In this document: one piece after another, positions 15,092-27,403 of the stretch
How positions within the stretch are numbered: the first letter of the stretch is position 1
Layout: each line of letters begins with the position of its first letter
Source: Clonostachys chloroleuca
Taxonomy: Eukaryota > Ascomycota > Sordariomycetes > Hypocreales > Bionectriaceae
Reading direction: 5' to 3'
DNA length: 64,000 nt
NCBI GenBank assembly: GCA_037952775.1
Contig: JBANAY010000004.1
Location: 3,720,001-3,784,000 of the forward strand
The notes under the pieces: model-generated
The model's input: only the letters and a program-made list of their open reading frames with translations
Told to the model about the DNA's origin: nothing
Databases searched by the model: none
Made by a program: the position numbers and the translations under genes

Positions 15092-16527
15092 CTACCGATC
15101 AACAACCGCTTTGGATGATAGAAACACGAAAGACTCGTATTTTCTTATGTCCCTACTGGATCGACGCTGTGATCTCGGGGGACGATTCCTTCCATCTGCT
15201 TGCCGAGGCCCTGCCTCGGTTGGGCAGCGAGTAATCTCATCTGGTGCTGGTGCACGTGTAGGTGTAGGTGTAGGGTTGATGGGCTGGATGGACTGCGAGG
15301 GCTGAGCTGGGGATTCGTTCAAGTCGCCGGGCAACTTCATGTTGTTCATTTGAATTTCCGTCGTTGCTGCCACCCACGCGATGTGTGCCTCCTCGTCCAG
15401 GTTCCTCTGCTTTCTGTTTTCCACAACGACCGAATCTGCCATGGTGTCGGCATAGTTGTTCGAGCTTCTGGCGTATTCGAATTCGGTGCCTCGCTCTTGG
15501 GCTTTCGCGATCTTGGCGATCAGGTTGGCCATGGACATTTCGATTTTGAGCTTGACAATGTAAGCTAATGGGTGGAATTGCATGTATCTGGAACAGTGAC
15601 TCGTGTCAGCAGCATGCGATTTGAGGAAGTTTGGGGAGTGGAGTAGCATACACAAACGTGTTTTTGAGGCTCATCATGGCAATAATGAGAACATCCATGG
15701 ACAGAGAAAACCCGATAATGAAGATGTTGAACTTGACAAGCCCGTTGTATTTACGGAGGCCGAGTTTGACTAGGTCCTGTCTGACGATGCGCATAAAGAG
15801 AAAGTTCAAGGCCCCGTCGACGAGAAGGTATATCACCTTTTCGCACCGATCCCAGATCTCGTTTATGTGGATATATCTCTCGGATATCTGTAGTCGAGCG
15901 GGAATCCATATGCAGTAGACTGAGATATTCACCATGGTGATGAGGGCCGCCGTCCCCCATTTGACCCTGAATATAAACACTCGGTCCGTAACGAGAATAG
16001 CACAGCGGTTGATGATAATCTGTAGCAAGAACTGGACCTGCGGAAAACGTCAGCATGCTGCCTGGGTGTTAGCCCGGCAATTTCGCGCACCTGGAACGAC
16101 CATGAGGTCACTATTCACATTTGGAGTCAGCACAGCGATGGGGAAAAGGCTGCCGAAGCACTCACAAATAAAAAAGTAGAACTCAAAGCTGCATGTTGTT
16201 CAGTAAGTCAGCTGTGGAATGGGTCGTCTCCTCCTGGGGGGGCACAAACCTCGGTCTAATTACGCCGAAGAGGTGCAGTATCGACATGGCAGCAAACATT
16301 GAACTGGCCACGATCTCGCCCCAAATCATAATCACGTACGTGTTATGGGCGATACCTCGTCCGATCCTCCGGTAGCTGCTTGTAGTCTGTTTGATCGCTG
16401 TCCATACAGTGAGCCACCCGATGCCCATGGTGAATCCCAAGGCCAAGGAGGCGATGATCATGTCCTGGGTGGTCACCGGCTGGAGCTCAAAGTTCTCGGG
16501 CACCAGAAAGCCCCGCTCCCCGCCCAT
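15092..16527 (-). CDS. Seven-transmembrane integral membrane protein, fungal-specific
   Basis: A 400-aa protein with about seven hydrophobic helices in its first 270 residues and a polar, Pro-rich cytosolic tail (PTPTPTRAPAP). Five exons fit: 16250-16527, 16166-16188, 16091-16110, 15652-16037 and 15092-15587. Two are micro-exons of 23 and 20 nt, supported because they restore the continuous stretch FEFYFFI to LLQIIINR. Motifs such as QFLLQIIINR in helix 4 and LKIEMSMANLI after the last helix are familiar from fungal rhodopsin-like integral membrane proteins that are often seen near secondary-metabolite genes. No function is established for the group to my knowledge. The ATG follows an upstream stop and begins MGGERGFLVPENFELQ. 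Signalling or sensing is only a guess from topology. Confidence 0.75.
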
Positions 16528-17963
16528 CTTGCTGCAGTTTCAACTGCTGGGGACAGTCTGGGGTACTGGGATTATCTGGGGCATAGCAAACAACAATAGA
16601 AGCAGAACAAACGAAAATGCAAAAGCGAGGGGCAAGCTTTTTGCCAATAGCGGGCTAATGTGGAGAAGAACCTTGGGGAGCAGACAGCTTTATGAAGCTC
16701 CAGGCCCGGTCGCAAGATCCTAGCTGCCATCCCAGTCTTCACCCTGCGTCAACATCGACATGTCGCCTCCCATCGGCTGGGGCATTCCTCATGCAGCCAA
16801 GGGTGAGTCCAAGGGAGACCAATGATCCGCTGCAGTGGTTCCCGCTAGGATCCAGCTTTGGCGAGACTAGTCTTCCCCAGGGGTGAAACTTTGGCGCTAT
16901 TCCGGCCTAATGACTGACCCCCTTTAGCTATGGGGCGGGGGGAGAGGAAACAGCACAGTGAGGGCTTCTCCTCGGAGTGACATCTCCTACATGGCCATAC
17001 GACCAGTACGTAAATAGAATCAAGAAAGCACGGGCCCGGGGAAAAAGAAATCGACGAAAAAAGGTACCGTCTATGAAGTGTCTTAGAACATCGCATCACA
17101 TTCTGCAGATCTCTCAGCCAATCCCTACTTAGCGCCATGGAGGAAAGAAAAAGAAATGAAAAATACGAACAACAAGATATAGAAAGTAATAGTAGCATCG
17201 AGGTAAGAAAAAGAAAAAACCACAAGCTGAGAGCAGATCCCGGACAGATCTCCGACCACTAATGCATTGGGCTGTCACCCCCTTCGATGCTCACCCGTAA
17301 CGCGATGTGCCGCTTACTGATTCCAGACCGTCCACCACCATGAGCGAGTCATAACGGCTCCCAGCCCTGCTCAAATAAAACTGGTACGTGGACATGATGT
17401 TTAGCTAAGGCCGTGCCTCCAGAAAACGGAGGAAGAAGGATATAGAGTTTGAGTTAGGGAGTGTGGCCGGACTGCTCCAGATCCTGGTCGGGAAATGATT
17501 AACCTCTCTCTAGCTGAGACACTTATTTGCCCTCGTTTTACCGGTTGTCCTCGAGGAATTAATTGCCTCTCTAGCCGCCTGCCACACCTCCTCGGTGGCT
17601 GATCGTGCCGTAATAAGTCCCGGGGTTATCCAGCATGCTTTTTACGATTCATTCAGGTGCGTCACCGGCTAATAGCCTAATAGTCTCCCAGATTGAATTA
17701 CGTACATATTCCAACGTTGTCGGCGGGGGTTTTCATATCACCGCCTTGGTCTCTCTGCGAGGGATCAAGCGCTACCGTTAGTGAGTTCGGGCAGGGAGAA
17801 AGAGCTTGAGGTCAAATGTCATCGCGAGGTTCACCAAAAGCAACGACAATCAGACCGCCTCTCCCATTTCCATCGTGCCCATCTACTATCAGAATCCACC
17901 ATGATGCTCCATTTTTGAGACACACCATCTGTCATTTTTCGTACCAGGGGGAGCTTCAAATCA
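16528..17963. other. Gene-free region
   Basis: About 1.4 kb. A purine-rich stretch of A/G runs lies at about 17030-17220. I see no protein-coding signal; it is probably the promoter and leader of the seven-TM gene plus 3' sequence of the esterase gene. Confidence 0.45.
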
Positions 17964-19046
17964 CTATGCTGGCCTTGTAAAAATTTTGAAAAATTCCCGG
18001 AAGATCGCAGAGGCTTCAATGTGCGTCGGTTTATCGCCGGCAGCCAGTTGAGAGAAATTGATCTCGGTCGACGCCCAGCAGTGCTCTTTCGTAGATTAAA
18101 TTAGCCAAGCCGGGATCCCCCGCATAAACAGATTGGCTCGCACGTACTCTGGGCATCGGTCTTGTAGTGTTGCAAAGCACCAGCCACCCCCTTACATGTC
18201 CAGCTGAGATGATGCACGTCGCCACCGTACAGGTCAGATTGGGAATTCGGTCTATCGCATTGGTTGCGTTCCGCCCAGCGGTCAAGCCTGTCGATGAGAT
18301 GAGTTCAGTACTAATCTCCATTTTCAGCTGAGACCTGTGGAGGGCACCTACCAGGCAGGGATTGCAGGGTTGATGCCGCCTTCACCCACTCCCCCGTTAT
18401 ATGCGACACTTGTGTCGGCACCTCCGTGGATTTCGATAATCGGTGTCGGCACGCGGGCGGGCTTGCAGCTTTCGTGATTCGCGTCGTTGTCGGTATAGAA
18501 CGAGCCCGATGCAGGGGCAAAGGCGGCAAACTCGGCGCCCACAGTGGCATTGCAGGCGATGGTATCGACGAAGCCTCCACCGATGGACATGCCCGTGGCG
18601 TAGATGCGCGCACTGTCAACACAGAAGTAGCGCCGGAGGTCCGTCAGTATGTCCCATACAAACTGAAGATCTTCGGTGACTGTTGTCTTAGAGTAGCTGG
18701 CACCGGCCCAGGCACCACCGATACCGTTCGGGTACACAACAATGGAGTCGGCAGGATACTTGCTGCTGCTAAGCCTGGTATCTAGCTCGAAGAAGAGACC
18801 AATACTGCTGGAGCCGTGGAAGCCTAGAATGGTCGGATACCGCTTGTTTTCATCGTACCCTGATGGTAAATGTACGCCATACGCGCGATACTTGCCGCTG
18901 GACCTGATTATGCGCGTCTGCGTGACGCCTTGAAAAAGATGAGTCTTACCACAGCCAGATGTGTCTCCTCCAGAATATTGTCCAGCGGCCACCACGACGG
19001 TGGTGATGGCCGACAGGCACCGAATTAAAACATTGAGGAACCTCAT
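17964..19046 (-). CDS. Secreted feruloyl-esterase-C-like / polyhydroxybutyrate-depolymerase-fold esterase
   Basis: A 318-aa secreted serine esterase of the LpqC/FaeC-type alpha/beta hydrolases, predicted to release ferulic acid or similar esters from plant cell wall (family knowledge). Three exons: 18352-19046, 18148-18287 and 17964-18085. The ATG at 19046 is chosen because it begins a clear signal peptide (MRFLNVLIRCLSAITTVVVA); the open frame further upstream adds an unlikely leader. GCGK, the oxyanion turn GFHGSSS, nucleophile Ser154 in GMSIGGG, Asp211 in IHGGADTS and His280 in KHCWASTE form a complete catalytic triad. The last 86 residues are found only after splicing, because the open frame of the first exon stops just past the donor site. 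No carbohydrate-binding module is seen. Confidence 0.85.
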
Positions 19047-20528
19047 TCTTTCGCATGTGTTCGATGCCGTTCGCAATAATCTGAGAGACGGGGATGAAGG
19101 GCCGCGCAGCAACAAAAGGCTTTCTTGTAGGTTTATTAGTCCTGATGACACGATTGCCTATGCGCGTCTCCTTAGTTGCATCAACTGCTAGTTCGTGAGC
19201 TGCGTGTGCCGGCGCGAAAAACAAAAACAATGGCACTGGCGATCATACACGGTCATCCTAGGAGGTCACCAGGGGAGGCCATACGCCTTCCTCTCTGGAT
19301 AGATCTCATGCTCTTCAATGCAACGCTGTCGGCGATCTCAGCATGTGACTCCATTTTTCCAGCTGAAGAAGGCCGTCGCGAGTCTCGACCTCACAAATCA
19401 TCACATTGTACTGCCACATGACAAATCTGGGTCTTAGATGAATAACAAGCGGTATCCTTTTAAACATTTTCGTGCATACGTAGACCTTCAGGCGTCAGAT
19501 ACTTAGGTGAGAATAATGTAGTGATCCTTGCCTAATTCCCCCGCAGTCCTATTAATGCAGATTGAGAGTGGTAGAGAACAAATCTAAACACAAACAGCAT
19601 GTATATTCAATTCAATATAATGTTAGATAATTCATTTCCATAGGGTTAAAGTAGCCTCAGCATGTAACTCATCCTTTCATGGCTCTGATGGAATATAGGA
19701 TGATACGATTGTTTTCTCCGCAGCAAATCTATAAAATGGAACAACTTCTATGGTACTCTCGAAATATGTTGGTGCATGACGGCTTCTCGATTGTACAATG
19801 CCCTATTTCAACAGCAATGAACCAAGCCCATACCCTTGGTGACTGGGCTCAGTTCCGATGAATGGCAGGCCTAAAGATGGAATTTTAGTCGCTAGATCAA
19901 TAACATAGATGCTGAGAAGGCCAAACTTTGGTGACCTGCGATAACAGAGAGTGTTCCCCATGACCTCTTTACAGCTTCATCAGATGCCTCATTCCAAGCA
20001 TCCAGAACAGCGTTGCCCGTACCTTCAGGCCATTGCCAGGGGGAACCATGACTTCGTGAAGACGGGAAAGGGACATCCAACGGACAGCGATTCTTATTTT
20101 CCGAACCTTGAACGCCAAGAAGAAAAAGAGAATCGGAACTTTGAAGGCTATTGGGCTAGTCATTCATGAATAGGAAAGGATTCAGTCAAGCGCATTTACC
20201 TAGCTCCTACAAAAGATGTTCTAGCGAAGGAACTCAAATATCCATTATCACATCATGATGAGTTCTGTTATTAGTTAAACAAATAACCAAGTTAACGTAT
20301 GACCTTAAGCTATCGTATATCATCAAATGAACAGTAAAGGTAAGTGCAATACAAGAATTTTCCAACAAAACTATTGTTTCTGACGGAATCCTATGCTTGA
20401 TCAATAATGCACTGAAGGATATGAGCAAAAGAACATAATTGAAGCTTCTTTTAGACGATAGGCTGGAAACCAAACCCTCGGAAACGTAGCGAGACTGATG
20501 AGACTAATGAGGAAAGCTGCAGTAAAAT
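19047..20528. other. Gene-free region
   Basis: About 1.5 kb with only short random frames. It includes the upstream region of the esterase and the 3' flank of the next permease. Confidence 0.45.
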
Positions 20529-22714
20529 CTACTTGGAGCTTGACTCTGATTCCTCCCCCGTCGAAGTTGGTCTCTCCAGTGCCTCTGCTTGCTTAGCCCG
20601 TTTCTTCTCCCATCTGAAACCAAAATAGATGCCAAAATAGAGAAAGACGGCGAAGATGGCGAATCCCATGTACAGCTTGGCTCCAATACGCCAATTGGGT
20701 GCCTCGGAAGCTGGGAACGCCGCAATCGGGACGAAGGCGCTCAGGATGTAGGCGAAGAGAGTGCCAGATGCGAAGAGCATGGTTCGCACTTGAGGCTCAT
20801 GTGCAAGATGTTCTGAGGCCCAGGAACATAGAAGCATCATTGAAACCCTACAAAATGTTAGAAACTTGAGAACTTCCGCCTCTTAATGGCGAGATCCGCT
20901 AGGTAGACCTACGCTCCGGTGTAGTTCATATACCAACCAGCCATGTACAACTTCTCATTCTGGGGGCGAACAATCAAGATAGATAGAGACGTAATATTGA
21001 TAACCTAGATGAAGTGTCAGAGGGAGGCAATTCGCCAATTGTTACTGGAATGATAACATACCGAATGGACAAGGAGGAACGGTAAACGTTTGCCAAAATA
21101 ATCGCTAGCACTGCTGTAGAGTACCTCCGCGGCCAACTGGGCTGCTTGACCAATAATTGGGAGATAGTTGAGCATGGCGACAGTGCTGAATATGTCAGTT
21201 CATTCTTCAAAAATTTATTTAGGCAGTTCAAGAAACACTAACTATCTTGCTGTTCCATCTGGGTTCTTCAAGGACTTCAGCCAGAGATTGTAGTAGTTGG
21301 AAGGCAAAAAGTTGCCTCCAATCGGCCATGCAACTAGTTTATATCTCAGACTAAGTTCTTTGTGTTGAGGGGTTCTACTAAAGGGTGACTCACTGCCAAT
21401 TGCCCACAGTTGCCAGAAAGTGAAGCAGCGTAGAAACGACTTGAGCGTGATGCCAACCTGTGCCTTTCTGTTGACCCTACGGGCACGCGCAAGAGCGATT
21501 TCTGTTCAACGTGTGTGGTTAGCTATGTTTGCTCATGAAATTAAGCGGAATACAAAACTAACCAATTTGGCGAGGCTTTAGGTAGAATTTGGCCAAAGGA
21601 TTAGGAGCCTCGGGCTACCCAAAATGTCAGTATCAAACACTATGATATCTTACATCGTTCACTTACATATCCGGGTAGAAAGAAAAACGCTAGCAGGGCG
21701 ACAAAGATAGTGCATATGCCCTGTGAGAGTTAGAAAACCTGAAACCAAGTTTGAGAAGAGTATATTTCTTACATTGATGATAAATGCCCATCTCCATCCT
21801 GCTCGGCCGAGCACGCCCTCAAGGTTAGTGGACAGGCCACCCTGCATGGCACCTGATACCATGGCTCCAGCGGGTTGCGCAATGTTGTAAAGACTCATTC
21901 TCAGAGCCACTTCATGAGGGAGGTACCACTGGCTGTAGAACCCGGTTAGAGTTCTCGGTTGTCAATTAAGACGAATATAATTCCTCATACCTGATGAGGG
22001 TGAAATATGCGGGCCAAGTAGTGCCTTCAAAAAACCCGATGAGGAAACGAAGCCCGTATACCTACGGAGATGGTCAATAATTTCTGAGATAGCTCATGTA
22101 CGTAACTCCATCTTACCTGTTGTGCGCTGGTTGCGACAGACAAACAACATGTCAAGACGCCCCAGATGACCTAATATTCGTGGCAATGTTAGGCAAGCTC
22201 AACCTTCGGTAAGTAAATTTAGTAACCATACCTCACATGCGGGTAGCCATTTAGAAGGTCCAATGTGCGAGATGATAATACAAGATGGCCATAGCATAAT
22301 GATGTAGCCAATACTGTTCCATGATCAACAAGTTTTTCAAACGAATCCAGTGGCAGTTCTTAGACTTACTTGAAATAAGTGGTAAAAAAGTTGAGTTCAT
22401 TGCCGTAGAGGGAGAGGTCCTCTTTCATTCCGGATACATATGCGTTGCTCTGGGATTCATTATGTTAGCATCGGACGGCTAGACAGCGTACGTGGAAATA
22501 AACTGACAATGTTCGTCTGGTCAATGTATTTGAACATGTATCCCAGAAACCCGACAGTTAAGAAACAGAGATCCAGTCTCCAGACAAAAGCCCTCTCTTC
22601 TTTCGGATCAACATCAACTGGTGGCTCAATAGTGGTTTCGGCCACTGCCTTATTCTTGTCATCATCGTGACTGCTTGATGGCCGAATGCCCTGCTGAATA
22701 TCTCCTGCCGCCAT
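20529..22714 (-). CDS. MFS permease of the anion:cation symporter family (Dal5/Fen2-type)
   Basis: A 497-aa 12-helix permease resembling allantoate, pantothenate and vitamin H transporters. Thirteen exons can be placed: 22508-22714, 22370-22449, 22232-22313, 22117-22170, 21991-22061, 21773-21932, 21667-21720, 21563-21614, 21394-21501, 21243-21333, 21062-21185, 20913-21004 and 20529-20847. All junctions are GT-AG and keep one frame. Diagnostic stretches are LGYMFKYIDQTNI then NAYVSGMKEDL in helix 1, LRFLIGFFEG in helix 4, YNIAQPAGAMVSGAMQ, and YMNYTGA in helix 10. The C-terminus is charged (EESESSSK). It probably imports a small carboxylate or vitamin-like compound. The intron density is high compared with neighbouring genes. 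The exact substrate is unknown. Confidence 0.85.
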
Positions 22715-23296
22715 TGTGCCGATGCTGCCGATTCTGTAACGGAAGACCAGTAATAACGAGGTGGAATTATTTTGGCCGGCATTGAGAAGAGAAATAAAGC
22801 ATAAGGCAGGACCAAATTAGGTATTTGATCAACATTGAGACGAAGGTAGTAACGATACGATTGCATCAGTCATGGGTAGGTGTGCGTGCTTGCTCTATTA
22901 TGGGTCAAGCACCAGGGTATAACAACCGACGGTACGGATCCGAGAGTTCAGTATATATTGCTTGTTAAACGTTGGAACGATTGCGTGATTCCCTAGAAAG
23001 ATCACTCTACTATCCCTGTAACCGGGCCAAGTCCGTATCAACTAGCAGGGAGGTTGACCTCATACTACCCAACTCGAGTTGTTTGAACCGCTCCCAGGGC
23101 TTCGGTTATAATAGTTCGGCCCGCATGCCAAGAGGAACGATGACGATAATTATGATTAGGACAGTATTCACATATACTACCAAGCTAGAGGAAGTGGCCT
23201 TAATCCTCAACGAGATTCTTTGGGTTTGGTTGCAGAACAAACACCATCAGTTTCTAGGACTCAACCAACAAGGTGGTACAGAGTTGAATTATATTC
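22715..23296. other. Gene-free spacer
   Basis: About 580 bp between the start of the permease gene and the 3' end of the FMO gene, both on the minus strand. A CAGGGAGG-type GC-rich patch lies at about 23046; no gene is seen. Confidence 0.45.
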
Positions 23297-24919
23297 TCAT
23301 TTCTCTTGGAGGAGTATAAACTCTTCTAACGAAGTAAGTAAGTTCACTGTGCCCTTTTTCAGGCCATTTCTCCATAACTTGAACTTTTCGAAAGAATCAA
23401 GCCACTCCTCGGAGTGACCCTGCATAAAGCCAGCCTTACTACCATGGGCTCCCTTGTTTATGGAGTCTGCGAGATCCTTGACATAGCCAAGTTCCGCTCC
23501 CTCATCCGCCAAGCTATGAAAGTTTCGACCACGACCTCTCAGGGCGATCTTCTTGTTATACTCGTCTCGCAAAACTTGCCGTGATGGCAATTTGGTCTTG
23601 CCAGTGAGCACCCGAGCCACGGCCTCAGCTTGAAAGTCAAATACCGAGAAAGTGGCAACGTAGTAAGGGATGCCAACGAAACTGAGTGATGGATCCTCGA
23701 TGTAAAAGATATCTTTATGTAAGTTGTGTACCATGTTTGCCTCGGACGTGACCAGCAATTCCGGGGTTGCGTTTTCAATAGACACGTTGTCTCCGTGGAA
23801 TTGAGACAGGAACGGAAATGACGTTAGGTATCCGGTTGCGATGATAATGTGGTGAAGATCTTTGATCCTCTCTCCATTTCTTAAAAGAACTTGACCGGGA
23901 ATGGGGGACAATGGATCACTCAAATTCTCAACATCGTTCCCCTTATCCAGAACAAAGCTATTCACTTCCCCTACTCTCTTCACAGCAGGGGGAATGATTG
24001 TTGCTGGATGGTCAAATTTTCCTCCTCTTGTGCTTTGGTAGACGGTTTTCGCTACCCCATCTAGTTCTCGGCAGATATCGGACGCTGAAGTGGCTCCTCC
24101 TATCACCAAGACATTCTTATCTCTGAAGTCATCGGGGCTCCGATATTCCTTAGAATGTATCACTCTATCCTTAAATGCTTGTTTCCACTCTGGTAGGCCA
24201 GGGAAATCAGGTATTCGAGGAAGATTATAATGGCCAGAACAAACAACAATCGCATCAAACTCCCAAGCTCTTTCCACAATTTGAGGCGTCCCCTGTTTGG
24301 GTAGCAGAGTAATTGTTCGTAATAGCCATTTTTGCCCGTCCTCAGACTTTCTGGCAGTTTCAACGCGTGTATTGTAGAGCGTGACTTTCTCAAGATCATT
24401 CTCAGCGCCGATATCTTGAATGTACTTCTCAATCTCCCAATGTGGCACATTATCTTTTGTCCCCAAAGGCCAAAGCTTGAGGTTACTGTACAAAAGCCGT
24501 GTTGGAATATTGTTTTTTAACCCAGAGTAGCAAGGTCCCGGGGGTGCGAAGGAAGTCTCCAAAGCTTCTCTGTCCGTTGTATTCAGGGCGTGGTGGCGGA
24601 TGAGAGCCTCGTCATCCTTGGAGTATCCATTCTTCACACCTGGCGGGAGAAATTGGCCAGGCAGAGATGTCTCATATTCGCCTAGTGAGGCTTCCTTGCT
24701 AGGATATGCCATGCTGTTAGAATCGATTCTCGGGTCAAAATGCCACACCCCAGATGACACTTGGGACCGTTCAAAAACGACGACGTGAGCGCCTTGTTGA
24801 AGGAGGCGCACGCCTGTGCAAACACCACTGACTCCAGCACCTATTACGGCTACTCGGACGCCTTCCTTGAAAACTCCATCGTCGGCCGAGCCAGCAACAT
24901 CATTTGTTGAAGGACCCAT
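23297..24919 (-). CDS. Flavin-containing monooxygenase (FMO-like)
   Basis: A 540-aa intronless FAD/NADPH monooxygenase that would oxygenate a soft nucleophile (N or S) or act as a Baeyer-Villiger enzyme. The FAD-binding GxGxxG is at residues 27-32 (GAGVSG) and is followed by the acidic strand end VVVFER. KDRVIHSKEYRSP corresponds to the FMO identifying motif, and VLVIGGATSASDICREL is the NADPH-binding Rossmann motif. IIATGYLTSFPFL closes the flavin domain. The first ATG in frame is at 24919; upstream codons extend the frame only with TTG. The divergent neighbour 0.9 kb away is another flavoprotein oxygenase. Fungal FMOs of this size commonly act in secondary metabolism, but its substrate is unknown. 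Confidence 0.9.
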   Translation of the reverse strand: MGPSTNDVAGSADDGVFKEGVRVAVIGAGVSGVCTGVRLLQQGAHVVVFERSQVSSGVWHFDPRIDSNSMAYPSKEASLGEYETSLPGQFLPPGVKNGYSKDDEALIRHHALNTTDREALETSFAPPGPCYSGLKNNIPTRLLYSNLKLWPLGTKDNVPHWEIEKYIQDIGAENDLEKVTLYNTRVETARKSEDGQKWLLRTITLLPKQGTPQIVERAWEFDAIVVCSGHYNLPRIPDFPGLPEWKQAFKDRVIHSKEYRSPDDFRDKNVLVIGGATSASDICRELDGVAKTVYQSTRGGKFDHPATIIPPAVKRVGEVNSFVLDKGNDVENLSDPLSPIPGQVLLRNGERIKDLHHIIIATGYLTSFPFLSQFHGDNVSIENATPELLVTSEANMVHNLHKDIFYIEDPSLSFVGIPYYVATFSVFDFQAEAVARVLTGKTKLPSRQVLRDEYNKKIALRGRGRNFHSLADEGAELGYVKDLADSINKGAHGSKAGFMQGHSEEWLDSFEKFKLWRNGLKKGTVNLLTSLEEFILLQEK

Positions 24920-25806
24920 TGCAAAAAAGGCGGGCAAGGCGCGGCACTAGCACAGGATAAACACAGGGGAGAACAGGTACACAATAAGAAAGTTTGAAAC
25001 TTCTCCTCAGTGAATGAGGCCCAGGCTGTATGAAATCCGAGCATCCGGTTTGGAGAGTCGACTTGAGTTGGCCGACAACGGACACAGCTTCGTGACTGTC
25101 TAAGCACATTATAGCCCCAGCAAGTCACGTCAGGCCAGATTTAAGCTGTGAAAATACTTGTTAATTCCAGGAAATAACTCATTGTCTTATTCAACCGGCA
25201 AATCCCCTCTCCTCGCCGAGCCCTACCTTGAAAGGGCCATCTTCTTGGGTATAAAGCACGTATAAAGTAGCACTGCGCACGTCATCAGAACCATATCGGA
25301 TACACGGCACATGGGACTTAAGGTTGGAGATAGTGTTTTGGGGCAGATGTATTCACCATGCTCCTTTACCGGACCAAATGCTTGTTAATCCCGTGAGGTG
25401 GAAACATCTTAGCATGCTTATTTGTAATGGTTGGTGGGATGATTTTATTTCCCAGCGCAACTCAGGCAAGAGTTGCGTGATCAGAGACGTTGATTCCATC
25501 ATCATCCTACCTTATCATCGGAGATGCTCCGCTCATGCAAAGCACCAAATCCTACTTAATATTTTCGAAATTACTTGTTACGGTAGAATAATATCGGGAA
25601 TGTCGCGGCGATGTCAATTGGTCCCCGTGTCTGCACCAAATAATATCGAAGCTTTGTATCTTGCTGCAGGGTTGAACCAGTCCCATCACGGAAGCAAACA
25701 CAAACTGATGCTGGTATAAGGCTGAATACTCAATACCGTTTCGTTGATCTGAAAGCAATAATACAGGAGAAAGTTTAACCTACATTTTGGACACATTTTT
25801 TAAATC
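24920..25806. promoter_or_regulatory. Divergent intergenic region between two flavin monooxygenases
   Basis: 887 bp separate the two divergent starts. It could carry common regulatory sites. No coding frame is supported. Confidence 0.5.
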
Positions 25807-27403
25807 ATGAGCAACGCAACAAATTCAGCAGCAGGGCAATCTCCAAAGTTGGACATTGCAATCGCTGGCGGAGGCATTGCGGGGCTGATCACGGCCATTG
25901 CCTTGATCAAACACCCAGGCGTCAACATCCATGTGTATGAACGCGCTGAAGAGCTTCGAGAGATCGGAGCAAGCATTGCCCTCGGGCCCAATGGACTCAG
26001 TTCTTTAGATAAACTAGGGGTCAAGAACGCGTTCGACGACGACATTTTGTACCGCCAACGATCTGGATGGCCCATGGTCTATCGTCATTGGAAAACGTCG
26101 GAGATTATTGGATACGATGAACATCGGAACGTGAAAGACAAGAGGTTCATTACGACTAGGTATCACCGCGCACACCTCCACAGGGCACTCTACGAGAATC
26201 TTCCGAGTGAGATAGTGCACTTTGGTAAGAAGTTGGTGAATGTAAGCGCAGACCGAGACCAGGGTGTTACTTTATCATTCGAGGATGGAACTACTGCCAA
26301 TGCAGACATTTGCATTGGGGCCGATGGCATTCACTCTGTAGGTTGGCCGAAATTTCAGGACAAGCAAGCAGATCTAACTTCAACAGACTGTTAGGAAAAC
26401 ACTAGTCCCTGAACATAAGATTCACTGGACAGGATGGGTTGCGCTGCGTGCGGTCTATGAACAGTCTCGTCTGGATGGTGTTGACTACCCTGAAGGCGCC
26501 GCTCACTGGGTAAGTTATTATCGTCATTTAGATACAATTAATATGTTCCGATGCTAACAATATCATTTTGGTGAAGATTGGGCATAATAGGCATTTATTT
26601 GTGTCACCACTGGGTACGTGAGGGAGTAGTTGATCCATTACTGCACATTGTGTAGGTTCGTGATGCCGATATATTGACATTGGAATGATTAGGAAAGGGA
26701 CTGTACACAGTTGTGGGAGGCTATCACGCGAATCTGGATGATCCCAAAAGCCAAGGGCACGGGGTTAGGTGGGATGACCAAGGCGACGTCGAACAGTTCA
26801 AGTCTTTCTACAAGGTTCGTACGAGGCTATCCTACCTTGAAGTGTCAATTGATTGACGATGAGGCCTCTCAGGACTGGCACCCAGCCATCCGCTCCATTA
26901 CAGAGGCCGCGCCGTACATTCGCCAATTTCCGGGCTACACGGCTGACCCCCTGGAGACTTGGTCATTTCACGACCGAATCGTCCTGGTTGGAGACGCCGC
27001 GCACGGCCACGGGGGTGCATTTGCGGCGGGAGGGTCCCTCGCTATCAATGATGCACATGCACTGTCCCTGGCTCTGTTCCATGTCTGGCCGCCGTCAGCG
27101 TCTGCCAGGAAGCCATCGGTCGCTGATCTACACAAAGTCTTTGAAACCTACCAAGCCACAAGAAAACCGCAGGTGGACAGACTGCTCGATTCAGTACACA
27201 AGTCTGTTGCTGGTCGAAGGGTCAAGACAGACAACGGGACTGAAGAAACCGACGAGCAGCTGCGCAAGAGGGTAAGCGAACGGATGGATCCGTACTGGGT
27301 TGCCGAGCATGATGTCGAGGCTGCGTTCGAGGCTGTGGTAGCCAAAGCGCCCAGCTCTGGGCACCAAGTGCTGGGAAACAAGCCGCCACAAGCACTATTG
27401 TAG
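25807..27403 (+). CDS. FAD-dependent monooxygenase, salicylate-hydroxylase-like
   Basis: A 447-aa group A aromatic hydroxylase-like flavoprotein. Five exons: 25807-26337, 26387-26509, 26577-26613, 26693-26814 and 26873-27403. The dinucleotide fold GGGIAG is at residues 21-26, the ribose-binding strand end is VYERAEELREIGA, the DG motif is GADGIHS, and the second FAD motif is VLVGDAAHGHGG. The internal WTGWVALRA and FKSFYKDWHP stretches, created by splicing, match the substrate-binding domain of salicylate hydroxylases. Such enzymes decarboxylate/hydroxylate phenolic acids using NAD(P)H (family knowledge). GDAAH is followed by GHGGAFAAGG and not by the usual pro-x-x-GQG pattern, so the substrate may differ. 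It is divergent from the FMO gene. Confidence 0.88.

Noticed and set aside
24920..24937. FMO start upstream of 24919
   Set aside because: The extension depends on a TTG start; the ATG at 24919 already precedes the full FAD-binding fold.
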